NCBI GenBank assembly: GCA_025800125.1
Contig: JAOXSF010000135.1
Span: 1-64,000, forward strand
Reading direction: 5' to 3'
Source: Marinobacterium sp.
Lineage (GTDB): Bacteria > Pseudomonadota > Gammaproteobacteria > Pseudomonadales > Balneatricaceae
Length of the DNA stretch: 64,000 bases
The position numbers and the translations under genes are program-made. Below the pieces are notes generated by a model. That model saw nothing but the letters and a program-made list of their open reading frames with translations. It did no database searches and had not been told where the DNA came from. This document shows, piece by piece, positions 29,209-37,307 of the stretch (within the stretch, counting starts at the first letter, position 1; each line of letters opens with the position of its first letter).

Positions 29209-29268
29209 GTAACAACGGCATAAGTAACAACGGCATAAGTAACAGCAGCATAAGTAACAGCAGCATTA
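29209..29268. repeat. Four tandem 15-bp repeats upstream of the tetraheme cytochrome
   Basis: GTAACAACGGCATAA twice, then GTAACAGCAGCATAA and GTAACAGCAGCATTA, with no gaps. The array ends 33 bases before the start codon, so copy number could alter the promoter or leader spacing. Confidence 0.9.
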
Positions 29269-29301
29269 ATCGTCGTTCTGGTTGTCTGGGGCGTTTGCTG
29301 A

Positions 29302-29841
29302 ATGGGGGCGGTTATGGGGAAGGTTTTCTGGTCTGGCCTGGTATTGAGCATTATTGGTCTGCTGGTCTCTGCCAGCTGGATGGGGGTCGATAAGGCCCTT
29401 CATATCACGTCTGATGCTGCATTCTGTGGTAGCTGCCATAGCATGAAACCGATGCAGCAGACCTTTCTTCATAGTACCCACGGTGGACGTTCTGTGCTGG
29501 GTATACAGGCGCTCTGTACCGATTGTCATTTACCACAGGACAGTCAGGTTAGTTACCTGTATCACAAAGCCCGCAATGGTGCCTGGGATGTCTGGAAAGA
29601 GTATGTGCTGGGGGCAGAAGATGTCGATTGGGTCGCCAGGCTGGATGAGGCCGACCGCTATGTCTATGACTCTGGTTGTCTGAAATGTCATAACAATCTG
29701 GAGAAAGGCTCGCAGCTGAGTAACCGTCAGTTTGTTGCCCATAAGCCTTATTTTCAGAGCCGCATTGAAAAGCAGTGTATTGACTGTCACGACGTTGGCC
29801 ACCCCGGTCTGCGAGAGCTGCTGACAGATAGTGCACAGTAA
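29302..29841 (+). CDS. NapC/NrfH-family tetraheme cytochrome c (quinol dehydrogenase)
   Basis: 179 residues: an N-terminal membrane anchor (about 7-28) and four CxxCH heme sites at 42-46, 72-76, 126-130 and 159-163. The first, CGSCHSM, has the Met typical of NrfH/NapC heme 1. Such proteins pass electrons between the quinol pool and a periplasmic multiheme enzyme, or in the reverse direction in cycX/cM552-type partners of HAO. It is followed after 85 bases by an octaheme cytochrome, clearly its partner. An alternative start at 29314 removes four residues and has a G-rich sequence upstream. Confidence 0.88.
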   Translation: MGAVMGKVFWSGLVLSIIGLLVSASWMGVDKALHITSDAAFCGSCHSMKPMQQTFLHSTHGGRSVLGIQALCTDCHLPQDSQVSYLYHKARNGAWDVWKEYVLGAEDVDWVARLDEADRYVYDSGCLKCHNNLEKGSQLSNRQFVAHKPYFQSRIEKQCIDCHDVGHPGLRELLTDSAQ

Positions 29842-29926
29842 TCGGCGTTGGCGCTAACGTTGCGTAACGTGCCGGACTCGTCGTAACCATAACCGGAACA
29901 GATCGTTAACCGATGAGGGAAGTACC

Positions 29927-31249
29927 ATGTCAGCCAATGCAATCAGGACGCTCGCACTGTTGAGTATTCTGCTGCCGACGGCCGCTCTGGCCACAGCAGA
30001 TGCACCAGTCAGCGGGGATCTTAGCCAGATTAAAACCATCAGTTTCAAGCGTGGCCTCAGTGCTGAGGATAAAGCCTGTATCAGTTGTCATCAGCAGGTG
30101 CAGCCTGGTATTGTGGCTGATTGGAAAGACAGCCGTCACAGTCATGTGGGGGTGGGTTGTAATGACTGCCACCAGGCCAGTAAAAGCCAGCCTGATGCAC
30201 AGCTGCATAATAAAGGTGCGTTGAAAAATATTTATATTACACCGCTGGTATCACCGGCAGTATGTGGTCGATGTCATGCACAAGAGCAGAAGCAGTTTAA
30301 TGAAAGTGGCCATTTCCGTGCGTATCGGCAGATCATTCCTAAAGACAGCCTGCACGCGCTGGTGAAGGTTCACGAGGGTCGTAATAATCCTGAACTGGGT
30401 AACGCACCGGATGAAACAGGCTGTATGCAGTGCCACGGTACTAAAATAAAACTGGACGCGCAGGGTAAGCCCGACCCGACTACCTGGCCGAATGCCGGTA
30501 TGGGTAATGTCTACCCGGATGGCAGTACAGGCAGCTGTACTGCCTGTCATACCCGTCACAAATTTTCCATTGCTGAGGCACGTAAACCCGCAGCCTGTGC
30601 GTCCTGCCATCTGGGGCCTGATCACCCGGATATTGAGGTTTATAACAACAGTAAGCACGGCCATATTTTTAATGCCGATGGTAATAACTGGAAATGGGAC
30701 TCTCCACCTGATGGCTGGGAACCGGGTGATTATCGTGCACCTACCTGTGCAACTTGCCATATGAGTGGTATCGGTGAATTGAGTACCACACACAATATTA
30801 CCGAGCGGTTGTACTGGAATCTGTGGGCCAAAGAGTCCAGAGTGCGCAATTCTGCTGATGTGATGAGCCCATTACTGGGAGATGGCGAGCAGGGGCGCAA
30901 GAAAATGAAGCAGGTGTGCAGTTCCTGCCATAGCAGCAGCCATACCAATGCTTTTTTCCAGCAGGGGGATAAAGCAGTTCAGCTTTACAATGTTGAATAT
31001 TATCGTCCCGCGAAACAGATGCTGGATGACCTGAAAAGCAAAGGGTTGTTGCGGGACAACCCATGGACAGATGAGTTTCAGATCACTTTTTATCATCTGT
31101 GGCATCATCAGGGGCGTCGGGCGCGTCATGGTGCGATGATGGGAGCACCAGATTATGCACACTGGCATGGCTTCTTTGAATTGCAGCAGGATATGTACAA
31201 ACTGGAGGCATTGTACAAAAAACGGCTGGAACAGGGGTTAAGCGAATAA
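29927..31249 (+). CDS. HAO-like octaheme cytochrome c
   Basis: 440 residues with a signal peptide (cleavage near residue 22-25) and eight CxxCH sites at 51, 78, 113, 166, 204, 224, 274 and 331. The spacing and the C-terminal block GAPDYAHWHGFFELQQDMY are those of the hydroxylamine-oxidoreductase family. Members either oxidise hydroxylamine with a tyrosine-crosslinked P460 heme, or, without the crosslink, reduce nitrite or hydroxylamine (epsilon-Hao). Which applies must be decided by aligning the C-terminal Tyr. GAGGG precedes the ATG. Co-encoding with a NapC/NrfH-like protein matches haoA-cycX-type pairs. Confidence 0.85.
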   Translation: MSANAIRTLALLSILLPTAALATADAPVSGDLSQIKTISFKRGLSAEDKACISCHQQVQPGIVADWKDSRHSHVGVGCNDCHQASKSQPDAQLHNKGALKNIYITPLVSPAVCGRCHAQEQKQFNESGHFRAYRQIIPKDSLHALVKVHEGRNNPELGNAPDETGCMQCHGTKIKLDAQGKPDPTTWPNAGMGNVYPDGSTGSCTACHTRHKFSIAEARKPAACASCHLGPDHPDIEVYNNSKHGHIFNADGNNWKWDSPPDGWEPGDYRAPTCATCHMSGIGELSTTHNITERLYWNLWAKESRVRNSADVMSPLLGDGEQGRKKMKQVCSSCHSSSHTNAFFQQGDKAVQLYNVEYYRPAKQMLDDLKSKGLLRDNPWTDEFQITFYHLWHHQGRRARHGAMMGAPDYAHWHGFFELQQDMYKLEALYKKRLEQGLSE

Positions 31250-31641
31250 ACGCTCTGTTAATTTTTTATTAATACTTCAGAGTTGACCGGGTGGCCTGTA
31301 AATGAATGCAGGCCATTCGCCTATCTAATCAAACGTATGTTTTACATAATGCCAGGTAAAATTCTTATTTTATCTGGCTTAATTTATCTTCTTGGCTTGC
31401 AAGCCAGCTATCACCAGGCCATCATTCCTGCGCCCCTGAATAGATAATTTTTTCATAAGAAATCACGAAAACAGGCTTTTTTACCAGCGAGTCCGCAGAG
31501 TTTGCAAATTGATGCTGATCAAGCATCGTTAAGCAGGTAATAATTTTTATTTATTTTCCTGTTAGTACAGTCTGGCGCAGCAGGTATAATCACCGGGCTT
31601 GAGTATCAGCAGTCCTTTTCGTAAACGGTTCCAGCTCAATT
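31250..31641. other. Gene-free stretch between cytochrome and TPR genes
   Basis: No gene seen. It holds an inverted repeat GGCCTG/CAGGCC near 31291-31312 and the terminator-like hairpin at 31351-31378, and is AT-rich toward the following gene. Confidence 0.5.
31351..31378 (+). terminator. Terminator-like hairpin after the octaheme gene
   Basis: GCCAGGTAAAAT, loop TCTT and ATTTTATCTGGC (one G-T pair) followed by a T-rich stretch. Confidence 0.6.
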
Positions 31642-33138
31642 ATGATCCAGAACAACAGAAAATTACTCCATACCGCCGTAGTTTCAGGCTTTGCCATGAT
31701 TACAGCGGCATGCGGTAGTCTTAACAGTGAAGCCACTTTGGCCAGCGCCGACCAGAAACTGGTCAGTTCACCCGCGCCTACTACCCTGAGTATGCCCGTC
31801 GCTACTCTGGGCCAGGAATCAGCTCAGGCCAGACTTGAAGGGTCTGCTGTTACTGCTGCGCTGGAACAGATCAATCAGTACAACCAGCAGGAACAATACG
31901 GGCAGTCACTGGCGTTAACACAACAGCTGCTCAAGCAGTATCCGAATAATCCTGACCTGGCGCTGATGGAAGGTGTGCTGTTTAATCAGCTTAATCGTAC
32001 AGATGAGGCTGAGAGGGTATTCCAGCGGTTGTCTGAGAAGCACCCGGAATTACCTGAGCCGTTAAATAATCTGGCGGTAATTTATGTCAACCGGGGCGAC
32101 CTGAACCGGGCTATCAGTACGTTGCAGCGAGCGTTTGAGACTCATCCAAGTTATGCCCGTGTACAGAGCAATCTTCGCACGCTTTATACCACGCTGGCGT
32201 CTCAGGCTTATAATCGCGCGCTTAACCTGGGCAGTCAGGCACCTGCTCCGGTGTTGACATCGCTGGATCGTATTCCTGAGCAGACACGTACTCTTGCAGG
32301 CCATAGCGGTGAGCAACTGGTTGCTAATCCACTGGCGACAGGCCAGACGGCACGTCTTATTCTGGCCAGCAATCAAGGCAATGGCAATCAGGGTATAGGA
32401 AGCCCGTCATCTGAACCACTCTCTGCTGCCGAAAAAGCAGAGGTGCAGGCGGATATTATTCGTGGTGCGCAGCGTGTAGTAGCTGCGCCTTCTGCTGTTG
32501 ATACAGCTACGGTGACGGCATCACAACCTGGTGTTGAGGCTGCAGAAAGTAAAGCTACCGAAACGTTGGCAACGCCGAGTGTAACTCCCACAAACGTTGT
32601 AGCTGAGCAGGTGATTGCGGCTAAAGCCACTGTTGAAAAAACCGTTGTAAAGAACATCGTTGAAACCTCTACGACACAACCGTCTGCTGCTACTGTTACT
32701 ACAGCGCCTGTTGCTGTTGCATCGGCTTCTGCAAACGCAATACCAGCGCCAGCACCCGTACAGGAGACTGTTGCTCAGCCTGAAATCAGCCCGCGCGAGG
32801 TGCTTAAGCAACAGGTAAGTGATTGGGCTGCGGCCTGGAGTGCCCAGGATGTACCTGCATACCTGTCGTTCTATACGCCTGATTTCCGGCCAGCAAGCCG
32901 ACTATCCAACAAGCGATGGAAGCAGCTGCGTCAGCAGCGTCTGACCCGGCCAAAATCAATTTCGGTTGATGTCAGTGGTATCAGCATTCAGATGAAAGCG
33001 CCTGACCACGCTAACGTCAACTTTACCCAGCGCTACCGTGCCGACAGCTATCGCGATAAGGTTATCAAGACGTTAACTTTCCGCAAGCTTGATAGTGGCT
33101 GGAAGATCAGTGCAGAACTTAGTCGTAAGGCCCGTTGA
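31642..33138 (+). CDS. TPR lipoprotein with C-terminal NTF2-like domain
   Basis: 498 residues. A signal peptide with lipobox ITAAC (Cys24) predicts a lipoprotein. Three or four TPR repeats (about 60-185, e.g. PEPLNNLAVIYVNRGDLNRAISTLQRAF) are followed by a low-complexity Ala/Thr/Val/Pro-rich linker (about 240-375). The C-terminal domain of about 110 residues (SDWAAAWSAQDVPAYLSFYTPDF ... GWKISAEL) is NTF2-like, as found on L,D-transpeptidase-associated proteins. The layout suggests a periplasmic scaffold tethered to the outer membrane, perhaps linked to the cell wall; no direct function is known. It is a single-gene unit closed by a bidirectional terminator. Confidence 0.75.
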   Translation: MIQNNRKLLHTAVVSGFAMITAACGSLNSEATLASADQKLVSSPAPTTLSMPVATLGQESAQARLEGSAVTAALEQINQYNQQEQYGQSLALTQQLLKQYPNNPDLALMEGVLFNQLNRTDEAERVFQRLSEKHPELPEPLNNLAVIYVNRGDLNRAISTLQRAFETHPSYARVQSNLRTLYTTLASQAYNRALNLGSQAPAPVLTSLDRIPEQTRTLAGHSGEQLVANPLATGQTARLILASNQGNGNQGIGSPSSEPLSAAEKAEVQADIIRGAQRVVAAPSAVDTATVTASQPGVEAAESKATETLATPSVTPTNVVAEQVIAAKATVEKTVVKNIVETSTTQPSAATVTTAPVAVASASANAIPAPAPVQETVAQPEISPREVLKQQVSDWAAAWSAQDVPAYLSFYTPDFRPASRLSNKRWKQLRQQRLTRPKSISVDVSGISIQMKAPDHANVNFTQRYRADSYRDKVIKTLTFRKLDSGWKISAELSRKAR

Positions 33139-33146
33139 TGCACGTA

Positions 33147-33184
33147 AGATATAAAAAAAGCCCGTACGGGCTTTTTTTATATCT
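33147..33184. terminator. Bidirectional terminator, 38-bp perfect palindrome
   Basis: The sequence centred on GCCCGTACGGGC, flanked by runs of seven A and seven T, is perfectly palindromic over 38 bp. It serves both the TPR gene and, from the other side, dtd. Confidence 0.92.
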
Positions 33185-33237
33185 GCTGCTTATGTCCCAG
33201 GGTGCCTTTATACCTTGTGCCTGGTTTGCCAGGGCTT

Positions 33238-33675
33238 TCAGCTTTCCAGCATAAACGTTACCGGGCCATCATTTAACAGGCTGACCTTCATATCTGCGCC
33301 AAAACGCCCTGTTTCTACAGTGCTATGTGATATACGGGCCTGTGCAACAAAATATTCATACAGACGTTCTCCCTCTGCCGGTGTTGCACCACGAGAGAAG
33401 CCGGGGCGATTGCCTTTACGGGTGTCAGCAACCAGTGTGAACTGTGAAACAACCAGCAGGCCACCTTCAACCTGTTGCAGGTTCAGGTTCATTTTGCCGT
33501 CGTCGTCGGAAAATATCCGATAGTTCAGCGCTTTTTTCAGCAGCTTATCGGCGTCAGCTTCACTATCGTCACGCTCTACCCCCAACAGCAACAGAATACC
33601 ACCATCAATGGCACCGGTTGTTTCTCCGTCTACAACAACCTGCGCCTGGCTGACTCGCTGAATCAGTGCTTTCAT
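33238..33675 (-). CDS. dtd: D-aminoacyl-tRNA deacylase
   Basis: 145 residues starting [18 protein letters not shown]. Active-site motifs [18 protein letters not shown] (about 77-94) and the C-terminal G-P-V-T in [11 protein letters not shown] (about 135-145) are present. The enzyme hydrolyses D-amino acids, and glycine from tRNA-Ala, to proofread charging. Length is as in E. coli. Confidence 0.96.
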   Translation of the reverse strand: MKALIQRVSQAQVVVDGETTGAIDGGILLLLGVERDDSEADADKLLKKALNYRIFSDDDGKMNLNLQQVEGGLLVVSQFTLVADTRKGNRPGFSRGATPAEGERLYEYFVAQARISHSTVETGRFGADMKVSLLNDGPVTFMLES

Positions 33676-33848
33676 ATTTTGCCCCGTTTCTCGCTGAATA
33701 AAACGACTATTTTAACGGCTGAACCTGAAAGATAGAAAATCACTTCTGAATAAAAATGTATGAAAAAAAGAGGTGGAAGGGCGGGTGAGGGTGGTCTGTG
33801 TAAGTGGTCAGAAAAAGCCAGATAAAAAAACCTGTAAAAATGATAACA

Positions 33849-33885
33849 GATTAAAGCGGGCTGGATATTTCCTCCCGCTTTAATC
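33849..33885 (-). terminator. Hairpin terminator of cysM
   Basis: On the minus strand, GATTAAAGCGGG pairs perfectly with CCCGCTTTAATC across a 13-nt loop about 30 bases after the stop; a T-rich stretch follows. Confidence 0.65.
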
Positions 33886-33914
33886 CGGTTGTTGCGTTTA
33901 TCGGGCGTGTGCTT

Positions 33915-34814
33915 TTAGCTGGTGAACACACCTGTCGACAGATAGCGGTCGCCCCGGTCGCAGATAATGCAAACGATAACGGCGTTTTCTACCTGTTGTG
34001 CCAGTTGCAATGCCCCGGCAACAGCGCCGCCAGAAGAAACACCGCAGAAAATACCTTCTTCAGCTGCCAATGCGCGCATGGTGCCTTCTGCCAGTTTCTG
34101 GTCAATATCAATCACCCGGTCTACCCGGCTAGCGTCATAGATTTTTGGCAGGTACTCTTCAGGCCAACGGCGAATCCCTGGAATTGCAGAACCCTCACTG
34201 GGCTGAAGGCCGACAATTTCAACGTCAGGGTTTTGTTCTTTGAGGAAGCGAGAGGTACCCATTATTGTACCTGTTGTGCCCATAGAGCTGACAAAGTGCG
34301 TCACTTGCCCTTGAGTCTGGCGCCATATTTCTGGCCCTGTCCCCTGGTAGTGAGCTTCCGGGTTATCGGCATTGGCAAACTGGTCCAGCACAATACCTCT
34401 GCCCTGTGCCTGCATTTCGTGGGCCAGGTCACGGGCGTATTCCATACCCTGCTCTTTGGTGACTTCAATCAGCTCTGCACCATAAGCACTCATGGAGGCT
34501 TTGCGTTCCTGGCTCATATTGTCAGGCATGATCAGTTTCATTCGGTAACCTTTGATCGCCGCTGCCATCGCCAATGCAATGCCGGTGTTACCCGAAGTTG
34601 CTTCAATCAGAGTATCCCCCGGTTTGATTGCGCCACGGGCCTCGGCAAGCTGGATCATGCTTAATGCTGGACGGTCTTTGACTGAGCCTGCCGGGTTATT
34701 CCCTTCCAGCTTGCACAGAATAGTATTGCCTTGTCCTGCGCTCAGTCGTTGCAGGCGCACCAGCGGCGTATTACCGATGTAATCCTCAATAGTTGGAAAC
34801 TCGACCGGCATCAT
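33915..34814 (-). CDS. cysM: Cysteine synthase B (O-acetylserine sulfhydrylase)
   Basis: 299 residues, PLP-dependent fold type II. The PLP lysine is Lys46 in NNPAGSVKDR, and the phosphate loop is TSGNTGIALA. The C-terminal CDRGDRYLSTGVF is the CysM signature rather than CysK. It makes cysteine from O-acetylserine and sulfide, or S-sulfocysteine from thiosulfate. I choose the ATG at 34814; GGGGTG lies close upstream, and the GTG at 34820 and ATG at 34811 are alternatives. Confidence 0.93.
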   Translation of the reverse strand: MMPVEFPTIEDYIGNTPLVRLQRLSAGQGNTILCKLEGNNPAGSVKDRPALSMIQLAEARGAIKPGDTLIEATSGNTGIALAMAAAIKGYRMKLIMPDNMSQERKASMSAYGAELIEVTKEQGMEYARDLAHEMQAQGRGIVLDQFANADNPEAHYQGTGPEIWRQTQGQVTHFVSSMGTTGTIMGTSRFLKEQNPDVEIVGLQPSEGSAIPGIRRWPEEYLPKIYDASRVDRVIDIDQKLAEGTMRALAAEEGIFCGVSSGGAVAGALQLAQQVENAVIVCIICDRGDRYLSTGVFTS

Positions 34815-34937
34815 CTTCACCCCAGTAATGGTTACAAGAATATAACCTTAAAGAATAAAAACTGATTTTTATATATCTAATCAGAAACCGGTGATACTAA
34901 CAGAGCCTCAGGCAGGGCGCTATCATCGCTCATACCA

Positions 34938-35438
34938 TTACTGTAGTGCGTAACCGCCCTCATAGGCAGCAGTAGACAGTTGCCATTCCAGCGATTGTGC
35001 CTTGCTTTGCAGAATATGCAGAAACTGGTGGAAGTGGCCGACAGAGCAGGGCATCTCAGCCAGAGTCTGGTCACCATGGTAAAACACCAGTTTCAGTGCA
35101 TCGTCGCCCAGCAGCCTGACTTCAACGCGGGTCAGCAGTTGGGAATACTCAGTATCATCCTGTACTTCCTGCTCGGGCTGTAGCAGTTGCTGTTGCTCGT
35201 AGGCTGAACGGGCATGGTCATGGTACATATCGTACATCTGTTCCTGTGCCTGCACCGGTACATTGTGGCTATTGGCATAAGCTTGAGTCAGCCAGTTACG
35301 GGAACTCTCCAGCAGACTGCCGGTCAGGCGGCGTGTCAACCAGAACGCCATTCGTTCGTCTGTTTCGCTCTGTGCCAGCATGCGAATACGATCTTCAGCG
35401 AAATCATGCTGAAAGGTAAATTTAACTAGTTGCTGCAT
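34938..35438 (-). CDS. Conserved-looking hypothetical protein
   Basis: 166 residues beginning MQQLVKFTFQHDFAEDRIRML. It is mostly helical in the first two-thirds, with a Gln/Glu-rich middle (QEQMYDMYHDHARSAYEQQQ), and a C-terminal strand-rich part (RVEVRLLGDDALKLVFYHGDQTLAEMPCSVGHFHQFLHILQ). There is no signal peptide, membrane helix or recognised motif, so it should be cytoplasmic. GGAG lies 10-13 bases before the ATG. The codon pattern looks coding, unlike the upstream in-frame extension, which is Arg/Lys-rich junk. It is upstream of cysM in the same direction. I do not recognise the family. Confidence 0.65.
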   Translation of the reverse strand: MQQLVKFTFQHDFAEDRIRMLAQSETDERMAFWLTRRLTGSLLESSRNWLTQAYANSHNVPVQAQEQMYDMYHDHARSAYEQQQLLQPEQEVQDDTEYSQLLTRVEVRLLGDDALKLVFYHGDQTLAEMPCSVGHFHQFLHILQSKAQSLEWQLSTAAYEGGYALQ

Positions 35439-35856
35439 CTGTTGTATCGTTCTCCGGCTGGCTGTTGTTCGGTTATGTCCATCGCGGTGCTTTCTGTATT
35501 TTCGCTCGCTTTGTATTTTCGATCTTTCTGTACCTTCCATTCTTCTGCACTTTTGATCTTTCCGCATCTTTGATCTGTCAGTGCCTCTTGGCCCATGTGC
35601 AGATGCAGGCCTGTGTTGTCTGTTGAGTGACCCGCAATGCTCAGGATTGTACACCTGTCGATTGTTTCGTACCGCACAGGCGACGTGAATCAAGCGCGTA
35701 ATATTTTCAGAACCTGAGGCCTTGCCAGCTACCGGTAATATCTATAATCTGGCGCGTTTTCTTATAAACCCCCGCACCCGGGGGATAACAAAATGCCTTT
35801 CCGTAAAGTGCCTGTTGCAGGGCTTTATGGGGCAGAGATAACAACAGGCAACAACC
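35439..35856. other. Gene-free stretch with pyrimidine-rich imperfect repeats
   Basis: No gene seen. Between about 35488 and 35580 are several imperfect copies of TTTTCGATCTTT/TTTTGATCTTT-like text. A promoter for the phosphoribosyltransferase gene should lie in the second half. Confidence 0.4.
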
Positions 35857-36417
35857 ATGTCCAAAACCGATCTGGAACATATCAAGCAGGTCTACATCGA
35901 GGCTGACCTGCTGCATAGCGAAGCGGAAGTTGAGCAGTCTATCAATGCTATGGCTGCAAAAATTACGGAAGACTGGGCCGATGCCAACCCGGTGGTATTT
36001 TCCATCATGAACGGTGGTCTGGTCATTGGCGGCAAACTGCTGACCAAGCTGAATTTTCCGCTGGAAGCGGGTTATATGCACGCCACCCGCTACCGTAACA
36101 GCACCTCAGGCCATGAGCTGGAGTGGAAAGTTCGCCCATTCATCGACTTCAAAGACCGCCCGGTGCTGGTTGTTGACGATATTCTGGATGAAGGCCATAC
36201 CCTGGCTGCGATTGTTGATTTCTGTAAAGAGCAGGGCGCCAGTGATGTACGCATTGCTGTACTGGTTGACAAAATGCACGACCGCAAAGCGCGTCCAGAG
36301 ATGAAAGCGGACTATGTTGGTATCGAAATCGAAGACCGTTATATCTTCGGTTACGGAATGGATTACCATGGTTACTGGCGAAATGCGCCAGGGATTTTTG
36401 CTGTTAAAGGCATGTGA
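35857..36417 (+). CDS. Hypoxanthine-guanine phosphoribosyltransferase
   Basis: 186 residues. The PRPP-binding motif VLVVDDILDEGHT (103-115) and the flexible-loop region ATRYRNSTSG are clear. The C-terminal VDKMHDRK and GIEIEDRYIFGYGMDYHGYWRN segments contact the base, as in bacterial HGPRTs. It salvages hypoxanthine and guanine to IMP and GMP in the cytoplasm. This branch is common in marine gammaproteobacteria and differs from E. coli Hpt in the N-terminus. Single-gene unit with its own terminator. Confidence 0.88.
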   Translation: MSKTDLEHIKQVYIEADLLHSEAEVEQSINAMAAKITEDWADANPVVFSIMNGGLVIGGKLLTKLNFPLEAGYMHATRYRNSTSGHELEWKVRPFIDFKDRPVLVVDDILDEGHTLAAIVDFCKEQGASDVRIAVLVDKMHDRKARPEMKADYVGIEIEDRYIFGYGMDYHGYWRNAPGIFAVKGM

Positions 36418-36439
36418 TTCCAAGCTTTGGCTACACAAT

Positions 36440-36464
36440 AAACGGCTCCTATGGAGCCGTTTTT
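36440..36464 (+). terminator. Rho-independent terminator
   Basis: AAACGGCTCC, loop TAT, GGAGCCGTTTTT; 22 bases after the phosphoribosyltransferase stop. Confidence 0.9.
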
Positions 36465-36836
36465 GGCTTCTATAAGCATGATCGTTGCGGTTACGTAACG
36501 AATGATCTGTAATCGACGGCTAGCCGACTTACTGGTCTGATCAGACCAGCTATAACTATCAGAGCGATGGTGAAAGGGCTGGCAACCGAGCGCCCTGCAC
36601 ATATCGTGACTGCATCATCTGTGTATGCACACCTGGGTGTGCCTGCACGTGTGTACAGATTTCTCTCTGTGATAGGACTTCACAGTGTATTTAAACAGGC
36701 AGGAGATCAGGGCCAGCATACCTGCGGACATAGATCCGACACGATAAAAGTAGCGGCCCCACACATCAGGGATGTATCAGCAGTACCTGCACCCGTTGCT
36801 GAGCTAAATCCCATAAAACGTGAAAGGCTGGATATT
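36465..36836. other. Gene-free stretch upstream of the ABM-fold gene
   Basis: No gene supported. A small perfect inverted repeat GCACACC-TG-GGTGTGC lies near 36626-36641. The reading frame continues open upstream of the next gene but lacks coding character. Confidence 0.4.
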
Positions 36837-37160
36837 ATGTATAGTGCCGCATTTATTTTTAAACCTGGCGAATACACCGATGAATTTGACCACCTCAATA
36901 CTCTGATTGATGAAGCCGCCCGCAATACCCCGGGCTTTATCTGTGCCGAAACCCGCACTGATGAGGGTGAGCAGCGCATTAATATTACCTATTACTGGGA
37001 AGATCTGGATGCGCTGGAAGCTTTCAGCAAACACCCGGATTATCTGCGTGCGCGTAACTGCCAGTGCCAGCCGGGTTGTCACCGAATTTTATTGTCAGAA
37101 GAGGTTCACTCTTATGGTGATGGTGCAATTGACCAGCTAAAGTTGCCTGAAGAAAAATAG
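36837..37160 (+). CDS. Small antibiotic-biosynthesis-monooxygenase (ABM) fold protein
   Basis: 107 residues with the ferredoxin-like ABM pattern: strand MYSAAFIFKPGE, helix FDHLNTLIDEAARNTPGFICAET, strand RINITYYWEDLDALEAFSKHPDYLRA. Such proteins form dimers and act as quinol or heme monooxygenases, or have no known activity. No catalytic residue can be singled out. The start at 36837 is chosen because the fold begins there and AAAGG lies upstream. It precedes an AraC regulator by about 150 bases. Confidence 0.75.
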   Translation: MYSAAFIFKPGEYTDEFDHLNTLIDEAARNTPGFICAETRTDEGEQRINITYYWEDLDALEAFSKHPDYLRARNCQCQPGCHRILLSEEVHSYGDGAIDQLKLPEEK

Positions 37161-37307
37161 TATATGATCGTTATTGTTACTGTTTTTTGTTGTTTAAGAT
37201 GCGAGGATGGCGGCCATTGGTCAGGTATTCGTCATCGTGTAACGACTAACCGATAAAATCGGAATATAACCCCGAACCGGAATCTTTTTCGCGTCAAGGT
37301 TATAGTC

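Noticed and set aside
35439..35693. N-terminal extension of the hypothetical protein at 34938-35438
   Set aside because: Arg/Lys/Ser-rich translation of pyrimidine-rich imperfect repeats; the start at 35438 has an RBS.
36567..36836. N-terminal extension of the ABM-fold protein
   Set aside because: The extension lacks coding character and includes a perfect inverted repeat; the fold starts at 36837 with an RBS before it.
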